In this document: positions 36,159 through 43,826 of the stretch, in pieces
How positions within the stretch are numbered: the first letter of the stretch is position 1
How the letters are laid out: each line of letters opens with the position of its first letter
NCBI GenBank assembly: GCA_035765195.1
Contig: DASTYC010000047.1
Span: 3,008-67,007, forward strand
Source of the DNA: CALAED01 sp035765195
GTDB taxonomy: Bacteria; Actinomycetota; Actinomycetes; Streptosporangiales; Streptosporangiaceae
Direction of reading: 5' to 3'
DNA: 64,000 bases
Program-made: the position numbers and the translations under genes
Notes under the pieces: generated by a model
The model's input: the letters and a program-made list of their open reading frames with translations, nothing else
Databases searched by the model: none
Told to the model about the DNA's origin: nothing

Positions 36159-37342
36159 TCCTCCAGTGCGGAAAGGCCGGGCAGGGTCTTGCCCTCGAGG
36201 TATTCGAGGCTGGCACCGCCGCCGGTCGAGATGTGGGAGAAGGCCGATTCGGCGAAGCCGAGCCTGCGCACCGCGGCCGCCGAGTCGCCGCCGCCGACCA
36301 CCGTGAAGGCGCCGGAGTCGACGAGCCCCTGGGCGATCGCGCGGGTGCCGTGGGAGTAGGGCTCCATCTCGAACACGCCCATCGGGCCGTTCCAGAAAAT
36401 GGTCCTGGCGTCGGCCAGCCGGGACGCGAAGAGCTTGCCGGACTCGGGGCCGATGTCCACGCCGATCCGGTCGGCGGGGATCTCGGCCGCGCCCACCACC
36501 GCGTGGTCGGCGTCGGCGGCGAGTTCGGCCGCGGCGACGATGTCCACCGGCAGCACGAACTCCACGCCCGCCTCCTCCGCGCGCGCGAGGTAGCCGCGGA
36601 CGGCCTCGACCTGGTCGGCCTCGAGCAGGCTCTTGCCGACCTCGTGGCCCTGGGCCTTGAGGAAGGTGAAGACCATGCCGCCGCCGATCAGGATGCGATC
36701 GGCCCGGCCGAGCAGGTTGTCGATCACGCCGAGCTTGTCGGACACCTTGGCGCCGCCCAGCACCACCGCGTAGGGGCGCGCGATGTCGGCGGTCAGGCGC
36801 TGGAGCACGGCGACCTCTTTGACGATGAGGCCGCCGGCCGCGTGCGGCAGCCGCCGCGGCACGTCGTAGACGCTGGCGTGCTTGCGGTGCACGGCGCCGA
36901 AGCCGTCGCCGACGTACGCATCGGCCAGCGCGGCGAGCCGGTCGGCGAACGCGCCGCGCTCGGCGTCGTCCTTGCTGGTCTCGCCGGGCTCGAAGCGCAG
37001 GTTCTCCAGCAGCGCCACCTCGCCGTCGGCGAGCGAGCCGGCGATCCGCCGCGCGGAGTCGCCCGCCGTGTCGGCGGAGAACTTGATCTCGGTGCCGAGC
37101 AGCTCACCGAGGCGCGCCGCCACCGGGGCGAGGGAGAACTCCGGTTTGACCGTCCCCTTGGGCCGGCCCAGGTGCGAGCAGACGATCACGCGGGCGCCCC
37201 GCTCGGCGAGCGTCTTGATCGTGGGCACGCTGGCCCGGATCCGGCCGTCATCGGTGATGGTCTTGCCGTCGAGCGGCACGTTGAGGTCGGACCTGACCAG
37301 CACCCGCCGGCCGCTGACCTCGAGATCGTCGATCGTGCGCAT
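36155..37342 (-). CDS. pgk: Phosphoglycerate kinase
   Basis: Makes ATP from 1,3-bisphosphoglycerate, 395 residues. Motifs: VLVRSDLNVPLDG, VIVCSHLGRPKG, LLENLRFEPGE, VLGGAKVSDKLGVIDNLL, IGGGMVFTFLKAQG, FWNGPMGVFE and the ATP-binding VVGGGDSAAAVRRLG. Begins MRTIDDLEVSGRRV. It follows gap after a 115-bp gap containing a 12-bp hairpin and overlaps tpiA. Confidence 0.97.
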   Translation of the reverse strand: MRTIDDLEVSGRRVLVRSDLNVPLDGKTITDDGRIRASVPTIKTLAERGARVIVCSHLGRPKGTVKPEFSLAPVAARLGELLGTEIKFSADTAGDSARRIAGSLADGEVALLENLRFEPGETSKDDAERGAFADRLAALADAYVGDGFGAVHRKHASVYDVPRRLPHAAGGLIVKEVAVLQRLTADIARPYAVVLGGAKVSDKLGVIDNLLGRADRILIGGGMVFTFLKAQGHEVGKSLLEADQVEAVRGYLARAEEAGVEFVLPVDIVAAAELAADADHAVVGAAEIPADRIGVDIGPESGKLFASRLADARTIFWNGPMGVFEMEPYSHGTRAIAQGLVDSGAFTVVGGGDSAAAVRRLGFAESAFSHISTGGGASLEYLEGKTLPGLSALED

Positions 37343-37371
37343 CAGCGTCCTCCGCTACAGGAATCCGTCGC

Positions 37372-37412
37372 CTCATGCGATGGGTCCCGGCCGGTCAGGA
37401 CCATCGCATGAG
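37372..37412 (-). promoter_or_regulatory. Hairpin in the gap-pgk intergenic region
   Basis: CTCATGCGATGG (37372-37383) and CCATCGCATGAG (37401-37412) form perfect 12-bp arms around a 17-base spacer, with three more pairs possible past a bulge. It lies between the gap stop and pgk start in the transcribed mRNA. It may attenuate read-through or protect the 3' end of gap mRNA; there is no T-run. Confidence 0.6.
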
Positions 37413-37457
37413 CGCGGCGGCGCGATGGGAGAGGGGCAAGAGGCGGCAGCGAGGATG

Positions 37458-38462
37458 TCACAGCCGCGAGCCGACGAGGGTGACCAGGTCGGCGAGGCGG
37501 TTGGAGTAACCCCACTCGTTGTCGTACCAGCCCACGATCTTGACTTGGTTGCCGATGACCTTGGTCAGGCCGGCGTCGAAGATGCAGGACGCCGGATCGG
37601 TGACGATGTCGGAGGACACGATCGGGTCCTCGGTGTAGGTGAGGATGCCGCGCAGCGCGCCCTCGGCCGCCTCCTTGAAGACGGCCTTGACCTCGTCGAC
37701 CGACGTCTCGCGGTTGACGGTGGCGGTCAGGTCGGTGGCCGAGCCCGTCGGCACCGGCACGCGCAGCGCGTAGCCGTCGAGCTTGCCCTTGAGCTCGGGC
37801 AGCACGAGGCCGATCGCCTTGGCCGCACCGGTCGAGGTCGGCACGATGTTGATGGCGGCCGCGCGCGCCCGGCGCAGGTCGCGGTGCGGGCCGTCCTGGA
37901 GGTTCTGGTCGGCCGTGTAGGCGTGGATCGTCGTCATCAGGCCGCGTTCGATGCCGAGCGCGTCGTTGAGGACCTTCGCCATCGGCGCCAGGCAGTTGGT
38001 CGTGCAGGACGCGTTGGAGATGATCGTGTGCGCGGCGGGGTCGTAGGCGCTGTCGTTGACCCCGAGAACGACGGTGAAGTCTTCGTTCTTGGCCGGCGCG
38101 GAAATGATCACCTTCTTTGCGCCGTTGTCGGCGTGCACCCGCGCCTTGTTGGCGTCGGTGAACAGCCCGGTGGATTCGAGAACGACGTCGACGCCGAGGT
38201 CACCCCACGGCAGCTTGGCCGGGTCGCGTTCCTCGAAAACCTTGATCGGCTTGCCGCCGACGACGATCTCGTCCGCGGTGGCCTTCACGTCCTCGGCGAG
38301 CCTGCCGAGGATGCTGTCGTACTTGAGCAGGTGGCCGAGCGTGGCGTTGTCGGTCAAGTCGTTGACCGCCACGATCTCGATGTCAGCCCCCATGGCGTGG
38401 ACCGCGCGGCAAAAGTTGCGGCCGATGCGGCCGAACCCATTGACGCCTACCCGGATGGTCAC
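37458..38462 (-). CDS. gap: Glyceraldehyde-3-phosphate dehydrogenase, type I
   Basis: NAD-dependent glycolytic enzyme, 334 residues. TIRVGVNGFGRIGRNF is the cofactor-binding start; the active-site Cys is C153 in SNASCTTNCLAP, the catalytic His is in TTIHAYTADQNLQDG, and WYDNEWGYSNRL closes the protein. GTG 38462 is chosen; the frame continues upstream without similarity. First gene of the gap-pgk-tpiA-secG-rbpA series. Two DasR-type boxes lie about 225-255 bp upstream. Confidence 0.97.
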   Translation of the reverse strand: MTIRVGVNGFGRIGRNFCRAVHAMGADIEIVAVNDLTDNATLGHLLKYDSILGRLAEDVKATADEIVVGGKPIKVFEERDPAKLPWGDLGVDVVLESTGLFTDANKARVHADNGAKKVIISAPAKNEDFTVVLGVNDSAYDPAAHTIISNASCTTNCLAPMAKVLNDALGIERGLMTTIHAYTADQNLQDGPHRDLRRARAAAINIVPTSTGAAKAIGLVLPELKGKLDGYALRVPVPTGSATDLTATVNRETSVDEVKAVFKEAAEGALRGILTYTEDPIVSSDIVTDPASCIFDAGLTKVIGNQVKIVGWYDNEWGYSNRLADLVTLVGSRL

Positions 38463-38892
38463 GGAACCGATCTCCTCGTCATCGTCGTCGTTCGTGCCCG
38501 GCGCACGGTGCCGGGTCGCCAACCTGGTCGTCCGGGGTTGCCCCCATCCGACCCTACCGAACAAACACGCTCGTCCCCGCAGGCGACGCCGCTCGGTGGC
38601 GGACGGTGCCGCGCCGGGACGAACGCCTCGCCGCCGCGCCCGGGGCGGATCCCCGGATCCCCTGAGCGGCATGGCAACTGTCAGCATATTGGTCTAGACC
38701 GCATTGGTCTAGACCAGTGGGCGGCGCGAACGTGACCTCCGCCGACCGGCGCGACGACCGGGCCGGGAAAGCGGAGGCCATGCTTCGACAAGGGTGGGTG
38801 AGCTCCGCGTGTCCACCCCCCGGCCTCGTCTTTCATGGCGTACTCGGCCGGCCCGACGACAAGGCACCGTGACAGCGAGAGAAGGCCCACAC
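38463..38892. other. 430-bp divergent control region (gap / FkbM gene)
   Basis: No gene is supported here. It separates gap (minus) from the FkbM methyltransferase gene (plus). The notable content is the pair of TGGTCTAGACC boxes at 38688-38718, listed separately. I could not assign -10/-35 elements with confidence. Confidence 0.7.
38688..38718. promoter_or_regulatory. Tandem DasR-type (dre-like) operator boxes
   Basis: Two copies of the palindrome GGTCTAGACC at 38691-38700 and 38706-38715, 15 bp apart. The second, ATTGGTCTAGACCAGT (38703-38718), matches the published DasR consensus A(C/G)TGGTCTAGACCA(C/G)T at 15 of 16 positions. The first, ATTGGTCTAGACCGCA, is weaker. DasR is a GntR/HutC-family regulator of aminosugar use released by glucosamine-6-phosphate; control of gap and/or the FkbM gene here is inference. 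Confidence 0.7.
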
Positions 38893-39792
38893 ATGCGAGA
38901 GCACCTCAGTTCCTTCGTACGGCGAGACGCCCTGCGGCGTGCGATCGCGCGCAGCCGGATCCGGACGGCGGCACCGTCGCCGGCGCAGGCCCCGTTCGAG
39001 CTGCGCCTTCCCTCGGCACCCGGAGAGGCAAGGCGGCCCGGGCGGTCGGTCACCATGCCCGCGCCCGGCCGGCATTGGCTGCTCGCACGGCTCGCCGACG
39101 ACGGCATCGCCGGATACGAGCCGGAGACCGTCGCCTGCTTCCTCGCCGCGCTCGCGCACGCGCCGGCAGGCGCGGTGCTGGACGTCGGCGCCAACGTGGG
39201 GCTGTACTCCATCTTGGCCGGCGCCACATCCGACCGCCCCGTCTACGGCTTCGAGCCCACTCCCGATCTGGCCGGCCTCATGCGCCGCGTCGCCGCGGAC
39301 AACGGGCTCGGCTTCCACACCGAGCAGATCGCGGTCGGCGCGGACCGCGGCACAGCCACGCTGTATCTGTCCGACGTGACGGACGCGTCGAACTCCCTCG
39401 CCGCCGGATTCCGGCCGTCGTCCCGCCACCTCGACGTCGAGGTCGAGACGCTCGACGGCTGGTGCGAGCGGAAGAACGTGATCCCCGGGCTGATCAAAAT
39501 CGACACGGAATCGACGGAGCCGGACGTGATCCGCGGCGCCCGCGAGATCATCGGCGCGCATCAACCGTGGATCTTCTGCGAGGTGCTGCGCGGCCGGGTG
39601 GAGGAGCCGCTCATGGAGCTGATGCGCCCGCTTCCGTATTTCTGGTACCACCTGGCCGGCGATCCGCCATACGAGCCTCGGGACACGATCGTCGGCGACG
39701 ACACTCACCAACACCTGATGTGGCTGTTCGCGCCGGACCGGATCAAGGACGAATTTTGGGCGTCGGTATCCGGCTGGCGAGCGAGCCTCTAA
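38893..39792 (+). CDS. FkbM-family methyltransferase
   Basis: 299 residues from ATG 38893, preceded by GAGAGAAGG. The SAM-binding motif is GAVLDVGANVGLYSILAG, then VYGFEPTPDLAGLMRRVAADNG, and the FkbM block ASNSLAAGF...VEVETLDGWC...GLIKIDTESTEPDVIRGA. FkbM proteins O-methylate sugars or polyketides. A basic, Arg-rich N-terminus of about 40 residues precedes the domain. No glycosyltransferase or polyketide genes are adjacent, so the substrate is unknown. Confidence 0.87.
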   Translation: MREHLSSFVRRDALRRAIARSRIRTAAPSPAQAPFELRLPSAPGEARRPGRSVTMPAPGRHWLLARLADDGIAGYEPETVACFLAALAHAPAGAVLDVGANVGLYSILAGATSDRPVYGFEPTPDLAGLMRRVAADNGLGFHTEQIAVGADRGTATLYLSDVTDASNSLAAGFRPSSRHLDVEVETLDGWCERKNVIPGLIKIDTESTEPDVIRGAREIIGAHQPWIFCEVLRGRVEEPLMELMRPLPYFWYHLAGDPPYEPRDTIVGDDTHQHLMWLFAPDRIKDEFWASVSGWRASL

Positions 39793-39931
39793 GCGCCGGT
39801 AGGCCGTTTTTCGCGGAAAACAGCACCCCTGGTGTCCGATATATGACTTACAACCGGAAAGCGGGCCGTAAAGCGACGAATCACTGCTAGCGTCCGGGAC
39901 TACCAGCCAAAATCCGTACGAAGTAGGTGTG

Positions 39932-40813
39932 ATGTACGAGACGTCTGCGTCGACGGGCGGGGGGAACGGCAAGGCCATCGCCATCGGCTTCGGCGCCATG
40001 TTCCTCGGCGCGACCGCATGGGCGCTCATCGGCGCTTTGACCAAACACGAGTACGCCTTCGTCGCCATCGGGATCGGTCTGCTGATCGGTCTCGGCATGT
40101 ACACGGCAAGGCCCTCCAGCCCGGGAGTGGCGGCCGCGGCGGCGGTCTTCACGCTGCTCGGCTGTGCCCTCGGCGAGATCTTCGCCTTCGCGTTCGTCCT
40201 CGGCGACGCGACCGGGATCGGTTTCTCCCAGGCGCTCAAGTCCGTCATGGAGAATCTGGGCTCGTTCTTCATCGACGTCGTGAGCGGCAAGTCGTACCTG
40301 TTCTGGGCGATCGGCGCCGCCGCCGGCTTCGGCATCACGTTCCGGCGTATCCAGGAGGGCAAGGCCGCCGCCCAGGCCGCACCCGGGTACGACCCGCAAC
40401 AGCAGGCCTACGGCCAAGGGCAGCCCTCGTACGGACAACCGGGATACGACCAGCAGGCGTACGGGCAGCAGGGCTACGGCCAGCAGGGCTACGGGCAACA
40501 GGGCTACGACCAGCAAGGTTACGGTCAGCAGGGTTACGGCCAGCAGGGCTACGGTCAGGCTCCGTACGGTCAACCCTCGTACGGGCAGCAGCAGCCCTCG
40601 TACGGGCAGCCCGGCTACGGACAGCCCTCGTACGGGCAACCGCAGTCACCGTACGGCCAGCAGGGCTACGGCCAGCAGCAGCCCTACCCGGAGCAGGGAC
40701 AGCCGCCGCACGGCGGGCAGGAGGAGAGCCCGTCCCCGTACTCCCAGCCGGGCGGGGCCCCAGATCCCTACGATCCGTACGGCCGGCCGCGGCAGGAGCC
40801 TCCTCGGCAATAG
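39932..40813 (+). CDS. Membrane protein with Tyr/Gly/Gln-repeat tail
   Basis: 293 residues. The N-terminal half has about four transmembrane helices (IAIGFGAMFLGATAWALIGAL, FVAIGIGLLIGLGMY, GVAAAAAVFTLLGCALGEIF, FWAIGAAAGFGITF). From about residue 150 the rest is a low-complexity tail of GYGQQ, PSYGQ and PYGQ units ending in PPRQ-rich sequence. Such tails are intrinsically disordered and prion-like. Function unknown; similar Gln/Gly/Tyr tails occur on actinobacterial membrane proteins. ATG 39932 is preferred over GTG 39929. It converges on whiA. Confidence 0.8.
   Translation: MYETSASTGGGNGKAIAIGFGAMFLGATAWALIGALTKHEYAFVAIGIGLLIGLGMYTARPSSPGVAAAAAVFTLLGCALGEIFAFAFVLGDATGIGFSQALKSVMENLGSFFIDVVSGKSYLFWAIGAAAGFGITFRRIQEGKAAAQAAPGYDPQQQAYGQGQPSYGQPGYDQQAYGQQGYGQQGYGQQGYDQQGYGQQGYGQQGYGQAPYGQPSYGQQQPSYGQPGYGQPSYGQPQSPYGQQGYGQQQPYPEQGQPPHGGQEESPSPYSQPGGAPDPYDPYGRPRQEPPRQ
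40386..40690 (+). repeat. Tandem repeats coding for GYGQQ units
   Basis: Imperfect 15-base repeats of the type GGCTACGGCCAGCAG, about ten in a row between roughly 40440 and 40560 and more loosely to 40690. Synonymous variation (GGC/GGT, CAG/CAA) between units shows the protein repeat is maintained while the DNA drifts. Such arrays can change length by slippage. Confidence 0.85.
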
Positions 40814-40831
40814 CCGCCGGCAGGCGCCGGG

Positions 40832-41812
40832 TCAGGGCGCGAGCATCTCGGGGGTCAGGTTCGCCTCGGTGCCCGGTATGCCCTGGTCGCCGGCCCGCTT
40901 GTCGGCCATCGCCAGCAGCCGGCGGATGCGTCCGGCGATCGCGTCCTTGGTGAGCGGCGGGGTGGCGAGCTGACCTAGCTCTTCGAGCGAGGCCTGCTTG
41001 TGCTCGAGTCGCAGCCGCCCGGCGGCGACGAGATGCTCCGGCGCGTCATCGCCCAAGATTTCGAGGGCGCGCGCCACCCGCGCGCCGGCGGCGACAGCGG
41101 CGCGGGCCGAGCGGCGCAGGTTGGCGTCGTCGAAGTTGGCCAGCCGGTTGGCGGTGGCCCGCACCTCGCGGCGCATCCGGCGTTCCTCCCAGGCCAGCAC
41201 GCTGTCGTGCGCGCCCAGCCGGGTGAGCAGCGCGCTGATCGCGTCGCCGTCGCGGACGACGACCCGGTCGACGCCCCGCACCTCGCGGGCCTTCGCGTGG
41301 ATCTTGAGCCGGCGGGCGGCGCCGACCAGGGCGAGCGCCGCCTCCGGGCCGGGGCAGGTGACCTCGAGAGACATCGACCGGCCCGGCTCGGTCAGCGAAC
41401 CGTGCGCGAGGAACGCGCCCCGCCAGGCCGACTCGGAGTCGCAGGCGGCACCGGCGACGACGTGCCGGGGCAGTCCGCGCACGGGCCGTCCGTTGTTGTC
41501 GATCAGGCCGGTCTGCCGGGCCAGCGACTCGCCATCGCGGAAGACCCGTACGACGTAGCGGTTGCCCTTGCGCAGTCCGCTCGGCGCGAGCACGACCACG
41601 TCGGAGGTGTGCCCGAACACGTCGGCGATGTCCTTGCGCAGGCGACGGGCCGCGGCTCCGGTGTCGAGCTCGGCCTCGATCACGATGCGGCCGCTGACGA
41701 GGTGCAGTCCGCCGGCGAAGCGCAGCAGCGTGGACACTTCGGCCTTGCGGCAGCATGGCTTCATCACGGACAGCCTGCTGAGCTCGTCCTTCACCACACC
41801 GGTCATCGCCAT
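40832..41812 (-). CDS. whiA: Sporulation/cell-division regulator WhiA
   Basis: DNA-binding protein needed for sporulation septation in filamentous actinobacteria, 326 residues. The N-terminal LAGLIDADG-like domain includes VKDELSRLSVMKPCCRKAEVSTLLRFAGGLH and the second half ARRLRKDIADVFGH; the C-terminal helix-turn-helix is in LEELGQLATPPLTKDAIAGRIRRLL. Length and order (uvrC-rapZ-yvcK-whiA) are standard. The usual next gene, gap, is displaced by two plus-strand genes here. Confidence 0.97.
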   Translation of the reverse strand: MAMTGVVKDELSRLSVMKPCCRKAEVSTLLRFAGGLHLVSGRIVIEAELDTGAAARRLRKDIADVFGHTSDVVVLAPSGLRKGNRYVVRVFRDGESLARQTGLIDNNGRPVRGLPRHVVAGAACDSESAWRGAFLAHGSLTEPGRSMSLEVTCPGPEAALALVGAARRLKIHAKAREVRGVDRVVVRDGDAISALLTRLGAHDSVLAWEERRMRREVRATANRLANFDDANLRRSARAAVAAGARVARALEILGDDAPEHLVAAGRLRLEHKQASLEELGQLATPPLTKDAIAGRIRRLLAMADKRAGDQGIPGTEANLTPEMLAP

Positions 41813-41843
41813 AGACGGAACCCCTCCCCCAATGGTTACACAA

Positions 41844-42902
41844 CTACCGGCAGTCTCGCCGATTCCCGTCGGTCAGGTCGCGACTCGAGAAGATCTGTGC
41901 GAAGGCTTGGCCGAGCCGTTCCGGATCATGCTTGGGCGCCCCGTCGCCCGTCGCCACGTCGGTGAGCACCAAGGTCCCGCCGAGCGCGCCCACGGCCTTC
42001 TCCAGCGCGGGGGCGTCGTCCACCACGGTCCGCTCGGCGAGGACGACGTCGATCCGGAGGTCGGGCGCGTGCGCCTGCAGCACCTCCAGATGCGCCTGCG
42101 GGGAGAAGTCGTCGGTTTCGCCGGGCTGGGGCGCGAGGTTGAGCGCCACGAGGCGCCGCGCGCGCGTGGTGGTCAGCGCGCGGGCCAGATCGGGCACCTT
42201 GAGGTGCGGGAGCACGCTGGTGAACCACGAGCCGGGCCCCAGCACCACCCAGTCGGCGTCCTCGATCGCCGCCACCGCCTCCGGACAGGTCGGCGGATCG
42301 GGCGGGATGAGCGAGATGCCGCGCACCTTGCCCGGCGTGCTGGCGCAGGCGACCTGGCCGAGCACCACCGACACCTCGTGCGGCCGGGTCGGATCGGCGC
42401 CCTCGACCTCCGCGGCGATGTCGATCGGCACGGACGCCATCGGCAGCACCCGGCCCCTGGCCTTGAGCAGCCGCGCCACCCAGTCGAGCCCGGCGACCGT
42501 CGAGTGCGAGTCATGGTGGTCGGCGAACAGCTCCCACAGCGCCACGATGAGCAGGTTGCCGACGGCGTGCCCGTGCAGCTCACCATGGCTGCGGAACCGG
42601 TGCTGGATCACCTCGCTCCAGGTGCGGCCCCACTCGTCGTCGTCGCACAGCGCGGCCAGCGCCATCCGCAGGTCGCCGGGCGGCAGCACGCCCAGCTCGC
42701 GGCGCAAGCGGCCGCTGGATCCGCCGTCGTCGGCGACGGTCACCACCGCCGTGAGCCGCTGCGTCACCTTGCGCAGCGCGGACAGCGAGGCGAACAAGCC
42801 GTGCCCGCCGCCGAACGCGACAACGGCAGGTCCGGATCCGGTCACGACACCTCCCAGCGGGTCCCCCGGCCCGCTCCCCAGGCCACCACCTACGCCCGCC
42901 AC
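41844..42902 (-). CDS. YvcK/CuvA family protein (gluconeogenesis factor)
   Basis: 352 residues. Conserved motifs are VVAFGGGHGLFASLSALR, VVTVADDGGSSGRLRRELG, GDLRMALAAL, HGHAVGNLLIVAL and VVLGPGSWFTSVLPHL, a CofD-like fold that binds UDP-sugars. In Bacillus, YvcK (MgfK) affects carbon-source growth and cell shape. It starts GTG 42902; the first 25 residues are Gly-rich and may be dispensable. It lies between rapZ and whiA with short gaps. Confidence 0.94.
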   Translation of the reverse strand: MAGVGGGLGSGPGDPLGGVVTGSGPAVVAFGGGHGLFASLSALRKVTQRLTAVVTVADDGGSSGRLRRELGVLPPGDLRMALAALCDDDEWGRTWSEVIQHRFRSHGELHGHAVGNLLIVALWELFADHHDSHSTVAGLDWVARLLKARGRVLPMASVPIDIAAEVEGADPTRPHEVSVVLGQVACASTPGKVRGISLIPPDPPTCPEAVAAIEDADWVVLGPGSWFTSVLPHLKVPDLARALTTTRARRLVALNLAPQPGETDDFSPQAHLEVLQAHAPDLRIDVVLAERTVVDDAPALEKAVGALGGTLVLTDVATGDGAPKHDPERLGQAFAQIFSSRDLTDGNRRDCR

Positions 42903-42940
42903 GAGCGCGCGGCGGCACCACCCGATCGATCGCGCGAACG

Positions 42941-43825
42941 TTACTCGCGGCCCAGGTCGCGGTGGGCGACCCGGACGTCGAGGCCTTCGTCGCGCAACCG
43001 GTTGGCGAACTGCTCGGCCATGGTCACACTACGATGTTTGCCGCCCGTGCATCCGATGGCGAGCGTGACGTAGTGTTTGCCCTCACGTTCATAGCCCTTC
43101 GCGAGCAGCCGCAGCACCTCGGTGTAGGCGTCGAGGAACTCCTTGGCGCCGCGCTGGGCGAGGACATAGTCGCGGACGGCGGCGTCGCGCCCGGTGAGCG
43201 GGCGCAACTCGGGCACCCAGTGCGGGTTGGGCAGGAAGCGGCAGTCGACCACCAGATCGGCGTCGACCGGAATGCCGTATTTGTAGCCGAACGATACGAC
43301 CGTCGCGCGCAGCATGGGCTCACCGGTCACGTCGCCGAAGAAGCCCACCATCTTGGCGCGCAGCTCGTGCACGTTGAGGTCGGTGGTGTCGATGACGAGG
43401 TCGGCCTCGCCGCGCACCTCGACCAGCACCTCGCGCTCGCGGGCGATGCCGTCGATCAGCCGGCCCTCGCCCTGCAGCGGATGCGGCCGCCGCACGCTTT
43501 CGAATCTGCGCACCAGCGCGTCGTCGCCGGCCTCGAGGAAGACCACGCGCGGATGCACGCCGCGCGCCTCGAGCTCGGCGATGGAGGAATGCAGATCGGT
43601 GGTGAAGGCGCGGCTGCGCACGTCGACGACGGCGGCGATCCGCGGCACCGCGCCCTGGACCCGCCCGGCGAGGTCGGCCATGGTCGCCAGCAGCCCGGGC
43701 GGCAGGTTGTCGACGACGAACCAGTCGAGGTCCTCGAGGGACTTCGCCGCGGTGCTGCGGCCGGCCCCCGACATGCCCGTGATGATCACGATCTCCGGCA
43801 CCGTGCTGCCGGTGGTGGCTGCCAC
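42941..43825 (-). CDS. rapZ: RNase adapter protein RapZ
   Basis: Nucleotide-binding adapter of 294 residues. Walker A is IITGMSGAGRSTAAKSLEDL, followed by WFVVDNLPPGLL; the C-terminal half has VVSFGYKYGIPVDADLVVDCRFLPNPHW and IGCTGGKHRSVTMAEQFA, the small-RNA/phosphate-binding region. In E. coli RapZ senses glucosamine-6-phosphate; in actinobacteria its role is not settled. One base separates it from uvrC, implying cotranscription. Confidence 0.95.
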   Translation of the reverse strand: MAATTGSTVPEIVIITGMSGAGRSTAAKSLEDLDWFVVDNLPPGLLATMADLAGRVQGAVPRIAAVVDVRSRAFTTDLHSSIAELEARGVHPRVVFLEAGDDALVRRFESVRRPHPLQGEGRLIDGIAREREVLVEVRGEADLVIDTTDLNVHELRAKMVGFFGDVTGEPMLRATVVSFGYKYGIPVDADLVVDCRFLPNPHWVPELRPLTGRDAAVRDYVLAQRGAKEFLDAYTEVLRLLAKGYEREGKHYVTLAIGCTGGKHRSVTMAEQFANRLRDEGLDVRVAHRDLGRE

Positions 43826-43826
43826 C

